Shown: positions 18,696 through 22,320 of the stretch, piece after piece
Position numbering within the stretch: the stretch's first letter is position 1
Layout of the letters: each line of letters begins with the position of its first letter
Virus record (IMG/VR): IMGVR_UViG_3300042860_002348
Span: 1-22,320 of that record
Source of the DNA: a virus
Reading direction: 5' to 3' (one strand)
Length of the DNA: 22,320 nucleotides
Program-made: the position numbers and the translations under genes
Notes under the pieces: generated by a model
What the model was told of the DNA's origin: nothing
The model's database searches: none
The model's input: only the letters and a program-made list of their open reading frames with translations

Positions 18696-21600
18696 CAGCG
18701 GATGCCCACCTTGCTGCGGGTTGCTGGGCTCTGCTGCAGTCTGTCCAGCGTCATGCTCATCCCGCGCCTGGCGCCATCGTTGGCGGCACGCTTGCGGGTT
18801 TCGGCCATCGCCGCCTCCAGCTGATCGCGGGAGACGTACTCCACCCCGTTGATCGTGGTGGTCTCGAAGCTCATGGCCAACACCGGTGAGGGGTTGCTGC
18901 CGGCGGGCGATGCACCCATCAGCTCGCGCATCCGATCGCCACGGGCACCGTCCGGGGCCTGCAGCGCCACGGGGATGCGGCGGCCATCAGGCAGCGGCAC
19001 ATAGGCCTCATTCATCGAGCCCTCGCCGAACAGGGCCACCTGAGGGGTGCTGGCGACGCCACCGCGGCTGTAGGCCTTCAGCGGCAGTGGGCCGGAAGGG
19101 GACATGATGCCGCCGTTGGCGAAGCCGGTAGTGGGGAAGCTGAGGGCGGGGCTGATCCCGCCAGCGCCGAATGGGCCGGTTGAGGATCCAGAGAACCCGC
19201 CACCCGCAGAGCTGCCGATCCCGGCGAACATCCGGGCGATGCCGATGGCGATGTACTGGGCAATCATCTTTTTCGCGGTGTCGATCAGCGCGCTGGCGAT
19301 GCCCTGCAGGAAGTCGGCGAACACTTCTTTGGCGGACTTGGTGCCGGCGATCATCTCCGCCACGCCGCTGGTCACAAGCGACGCGGCAGCATCAGCCGCC
19401 TGGCCAATGGCGGGGTACTTCTGCAGGATCTCGTCAAGCTCGCGCTTCTGCTGCTCCAGCACGTTGAACACCGCCGGCTCGGATGCCTGGCGGGTCAGGT
19501 CTTGCATCATGCGCTGACGCTCCGCCAGGATCTCATTCAGATCCTGTTCAGCCCTGAGCCGAGCCAGCGCCAGCTGTTGCTCCTTTTCGCGCTCCAGCCC
19601 TTCACGGATGGCGGCGGTTTCAGCCACGCCGCCGAGCCGGGCGATTTCCTCTTCAATCGCCTTCAGGCTCTGCAGTTTCTCTAGGTGCTGCTGAGTGATG
19701 TTGTCAATCTCGATTTCAAGCTCCAACCGGCGGCGCTGCTCATCGGTTGTGGCACCTAGCAGACTCCTTTCATTGTGAAGCTGCACAGCGGTCTTGGCTC
19801 GTTCTTCGTTGAACTCTTCGAGCTGTTTCTGTGCGGCGGCTTGCTGTTCGCGGAGTTGCTGCATTGCGGCCATGTTTTCTTCGTAGCCGGCGACTTGGGC
19901 TTGCGCCTGTTCAACAGCGCCAAACCCAACATTCTCCATTGAGCCGCCAAAGAATGTGCTCAGCGCTTTCTGGCGATGTGGTCCCATCCGCTGCACGCCG
20001 CTCACGGCGCTGGTGCCGAATGAGTCGCGGGCGTTGCGATTGGCGCGAGGATTGCCGGCCAGCACGGTGGTATAGAGGTCCAACAGGCTGGCCCCCTGGG
20101 TGCTCATCCCTGCGCCCTTGAAGCGGTCTTGGAAATACCGCACAACAGGCCCCATCACCTGCTCCTCAAATGACTGGCCGGGAGTGACGCCGTACTGCCG
20201 CCGCTCAGGCGCGCCGAACTGGATCAGGCCTTGGTAGTTACCGCCAGCGCCACCACGGATTGACGGGCTGAAGGTGCCGGCGGTCTCAAAACTGATGATC
20301 GTCGCCAGGTCGAGCGGGCTGACGCCGAGCTTTTGAGCCGCAGCCACCAGCGCCTTGCCGCGGCTGGAAAGCTCGAACCTTGGGGCCGCAGCAGCCCTGC
20401 CCCCCGTGCCAGCACCTGCTCCACCGCCGCCAGCAGCGCCGGGCAGTGCGGGGGCGGGTGGAGCACCGGGGAGGGTGCCGGGAGCCTGAGGCACAAATGG
20501 CGCGGCACCCGCCACAGGCCGACCTGTCGCCGTGTCGTAGGTGATCCCGCCCACGGTGTAGGTGTTCGGCACGCCTGCCGCCTGCAGCCGCTGCTGACCC
20601 GTCTGCATCGCGCTGACAGCTGCATCCCCCACATTGATTCCCGCCGTGGCCAGGATTGCCATGAACGGGTTGGAGTAGTTGATCATGTTGGAGATGGTCT
20701 GCTGCCATCTCGACTGCACGAAATCAAACGCCGCAGAGAACACGTTGCCGATCGTGGTGGAAACGCTCTGCATCGCGCCCGCCAGCCACTGGCCGTCAAC
20801 GCCGATGGCGCGCAGGGCCTCGCCAGCGCGGTCGCGTGCCCAGCCGAACATTGCCGCGAAGCTGTTGGCGATGTTCTGCACACCTTTGGCCAGGAACTGA
20901 CCCATCGCCGTAGCCGCATCGGTGATGCGCTTAAACGACGCCTGCGCGTCAGCGGCGATTGATCCCCAGAACAGCTTGAACCGCTCGGGGTAGGTGTTGA
21001 CAAACTCCCTGAACGGCTCGATGAACTTGTAGGCCGCTGCCGTGGCCGCAATGATCCCGGCGGCGGCCAGTACCCAGGGATTGGCCAGCACGGCGAGGTT
21101 GAGGCCGGTCTGCGCTGCAGTGGCGGCGCCTGTTGACGCGGCATAGGCCTGCATGGCCTTCGTTGCAGCGCTGATCCCGCCAATGGCGCTCATCGCCGTG
21201 GTCAGGCCGAGAACGGCAACACCGGCAACGGCCGCGGCGGCTCCAACCTGCTTGATCGGCTCTGGCAGTTTGCTGGTCTGCTCCAGTATTCCGGTTGCCG
21301 CCTTAGTGAGCGCGATGGTGGCTGGCAGCAGCGATTGCCCGAACTGAATTTGCAGCTCCTGCCCCGCAATCTGCAGGTTGCGGAACTGCTGAGCCGGGCC
21401 TTTCATCGCCTCAGCCAGCTTGGGGGCGCCGTCGCGCTCGATCCGCCCGAGAGCGGTCAGCACGATGTCGCCGGTGATCCTGCCCTCTTTCGCAAGCTCG
21501 CGGATCTGGCCGATCGGCACGCCCATCACTTCAGCGATGCCCTGCACCACCGCCGGGGTCTGCTCAAACACGCTGTTCAGTTCTTCGCCGCGCAGGACGC

Positions 21601-22312
21601 CGGTGCCGAGCGCCTGGCTCAGCTGCAGAAACGCCGCGCTGGCCTCAGCCGACGTGGTGCCGCTCAGCTTCGCTGCCGTGTTGAATCCGTTGTAGACCGT
21701 GCTGATCTCCTCCAGCGTCAGCCCGACTGGCCGCAGCCTGGCGTAGATCTGGGCGAACTCTTGATTGGTCTGCGTCTGCGCAGTGCCGAACCTCTGCGCG
21801 GCTGCGGTAGCAGTGGCCTGCACCCGGCTGTAATCGTCAAGGCCCTGTGACAGCGACCTCAACCGCCGCTCTGACTCCTCACTCGCCACCACGGCGCCCA
21901 GCGATCCGCCGATGGCCCTGCCGGCGCCGATGGTGGCCAGGCTGCCGGCGAGGCCCGCTGCCAGCCTGCGGCCCAGTGAATCACCCGCCGCCGCTGCCGT
22001 CCCATCCAGCCCCCGCAGCTTCCCTTCCAGCTTCTGGATCTCCGCCCCGTACCGCTGAAACTCCCTGCTGCCGATCTTGGCCTGCTCCTGCAGCCCACGG
22101 AATGCGCCAATGCTGCTGCGGATGCCGGCGATCGTGTTGTCGTTAGCGCGGGCGAACTGGAACGTCGCGGCCCGCAGGGTGCTGATCTCGCGCGCTGTGG
22201 TCTGGCTGTTCTTGCCCAGATCCTGCAGCGACTTCTTCACCCGGTCGATATTCCCGCCGCCCTTCACCTCGGCCGACAGCCGGATGGCGGTATCCAGGCT
22301 CATCCGGGCCAT
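18695..22312 (-). CDS. Tape measure protein with embedded lysozyme-like domain, 1205 aa
   Basis: Sets tail length and passes through the host envelope when DNA is injected. ATG 22312 is the first start after an in-frame stop (22318-22316), so the gene is complete. Residues 145-330 form the classical tape-measure N-terminal domain (RLRPVGLTLEEISTVYNGFN, LSQALGTGVLRGEELNSVFE). Residues about 355-430 are hydrophobic and alanine-rich. Residues about 645-790 hold a lysozyme/transglycosylase-like domain (LDLATIISFETAGTFSPS, with E676 as the likely catalytic Glu, then GNYQGLIQFG). Residues 795-945 are a long coiled coil, and the C-terminal 200 residues contain a hydrophobic patch (IASALIDTAKKMIAQYIAIG). 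The wall-cutting domain would open the peptidoglycan during entry. Confidence 0.95.
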   Translation of the reverse strand: MARMSLDTAIRLSAEVKGGGNIDRVKKSLQDLGKNSQTTAREISTLRAATFQFARANDNTIAGIRSSIGAFRGLQEQAKIGSREFQRYGAEIQKLEGKLRGLDGTAAAAGDSLGRRLAAGLAGSLATIGAGRAIGGSLGAVVASEESERRLRSLSQGLDDYSRVQATATAAAQRFGTAQTQTNQEFAQIYARLRPVGLTLEEISTVYNGFNTAAKLSGTTSAEASAAFLQLSQALGTGVLRGEELNSVFEQTPAVVQGIAEVMGVPIGQIRELAKEGRITGDIVLTALGRIERDGAPKLAEAMKGPAQQFRNLQIAGQELQIQFGQSLLPATIALTKAATGILEQTSKLPEPIKQVGAAAAVAGVAVLGLTTAMSAIGGISAATKAMQAYAASTGAATAAQTGLNLAVLANPWVLAAAGIIAATAAAYKFIEPFREFVNTYPERFKLFWGSIAADAQASFKRITDAATAMGQFLAKGVQNIANSFAAMFGWARDRAGEALRAIGVDGQWLAGAMQSVSTTIGNVFSAAFDFVQSRWQQTISNMINYSNPFMAILATAGINVGDAAVSAMQTGQQRLQAAGVPNTYTVGGITYDTATGRPVAGAAPFVPQAPGTLPGAPPAPALPGAAGGGGAGAGTGGRAAAAPRFELSSRGKALVAAAQKLGVSPLDLATIISFETAGTFSPSIRGGAGGNYQGLIQFGAPERRQYGVTPGQSFEEQVMGPVVRYFQDRFKGAGMSTQGASLLDLYTTVLAGNPRANRNARDSFGTSAVSGVQRMGPHRQKALSTFFGGSMENVGFGAVEQAQAQVAGYEENMAAMQQLREQQAAAQKQLEEFNEERAKTAVQLHNERSLLGATTDEQRRRLELEIEIDNITQQHLEKLQSLKAIEEEIARLGGVAETAAIREGLEREKEQQLALARLRAEQDLNEILAERQRMMQDLTRQASEPAVFNVLEQQKRELDEILQKYPAIGQAADAAASLVTSGVAEMIAGTKSAKEVFADFLQGIASALIDTAKKMIAQYIAIGIARMFAGIGSSAGGGFSGSSTGPFGAGGISPALSFPTTGFANGGIMSPSGPLPLKAYSRGGVASTPQVALFGEGSMNEAYVPLPDGRRIPVALQAPDGARGDRMRELMGASPAGSNPSPVLAMSFETTTINGVEYVSRDQLEAAMAETRKRAANDGARRGMSMTLDRLQQSPATRSKVGIR

Positions 22313-22320
22313 GCTCTATT

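Noticed and set aside
1-22320. tRNA genes, rRNA, CRISPR arrays, insertion sequences, integrase and att sites
   Set aside because: Read through for these on both strands; no cloverleaf, regular spaced repeats, transposase motifs or integrase motifs were seen. tRNA detection by eye is limited.

Overview
The window looks like one continuous piece of a tailed-phage or prophage genome of siphovirus (long non-contractile tail) type. Apart from one gene, every supported gene lies on the minus strand and reads from high to low coordinates. The DNA is GC-rich by eye. No rRNA, tRNA, CRISPR array, integrase or clear host housekeeping gene was seen. A cyanobacterial host (Synechococcus/Cyanobium-like) is the best guess, because the single plus-strand gene encodes a sigma-70 factor whose N-terminus (GRVPLLTPAEEIELG) is close to cyanobacterial group 1/2 sigma factors. 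That host call is an inference.

Layout in the direction of minus-strand transcription. (1) 22312-14523 is a lambda-like tail-tip block in the H-M-L-K-J order: tape measure with an embedded lysozyme-like domain, M-like, L-like, a degenerate NlpC/P60 (K-like) protein and a large tip/hub protein. (2) 14492-13168 holds two tail-tube-fold proteins in the unusual position after the tip gene. (3) 13120-8355 is the fibre/adhesin block: a tail fibre with a C-terminal S74 chaperone domain, a small acidic protein, a beta-sandwich protein with an inserted repeat-type domain, and two unrecognised structural candidates. (4) 8310-5160 is the lysis block: three small membrane proteins, a clan-A glycoside hydrolase-like protein, a two-domain endolysin (lysozyme-like plus C39-like peptidase) and an HNH endonuclease. 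(5) 5089-2487 is a run of very small accessory genes in two groups, each headed by a copy of the same leader (20-bp identical core, upstream TGTGAAC box at fixed spacing, downstream GGAGG/CCTCC hairpin). (6) 2390-1341 is the sigma factor on the opposite strand, with a diverged region 4.2 and a tandem-repeated basic tail. (7) 1242-9 is a second run of tiny genes.

Translation appears tightly coupled. Most minus-strand genes from the tape measure to the end of the lysis block overlap by 1 or 4 bp (TGATG or ATGA). These junctions fix several starts and expose small ORFs at 7665-7817, 4584-4718, 734-898 and 9-101.

The most interesting parts are the sigma factor with altered -35-recognition region lying beside duplicated, promoter-like leaders, the concentration of small cysteine-pair proteins around it, and the tail-tube-like pair downstream of the tip protein.
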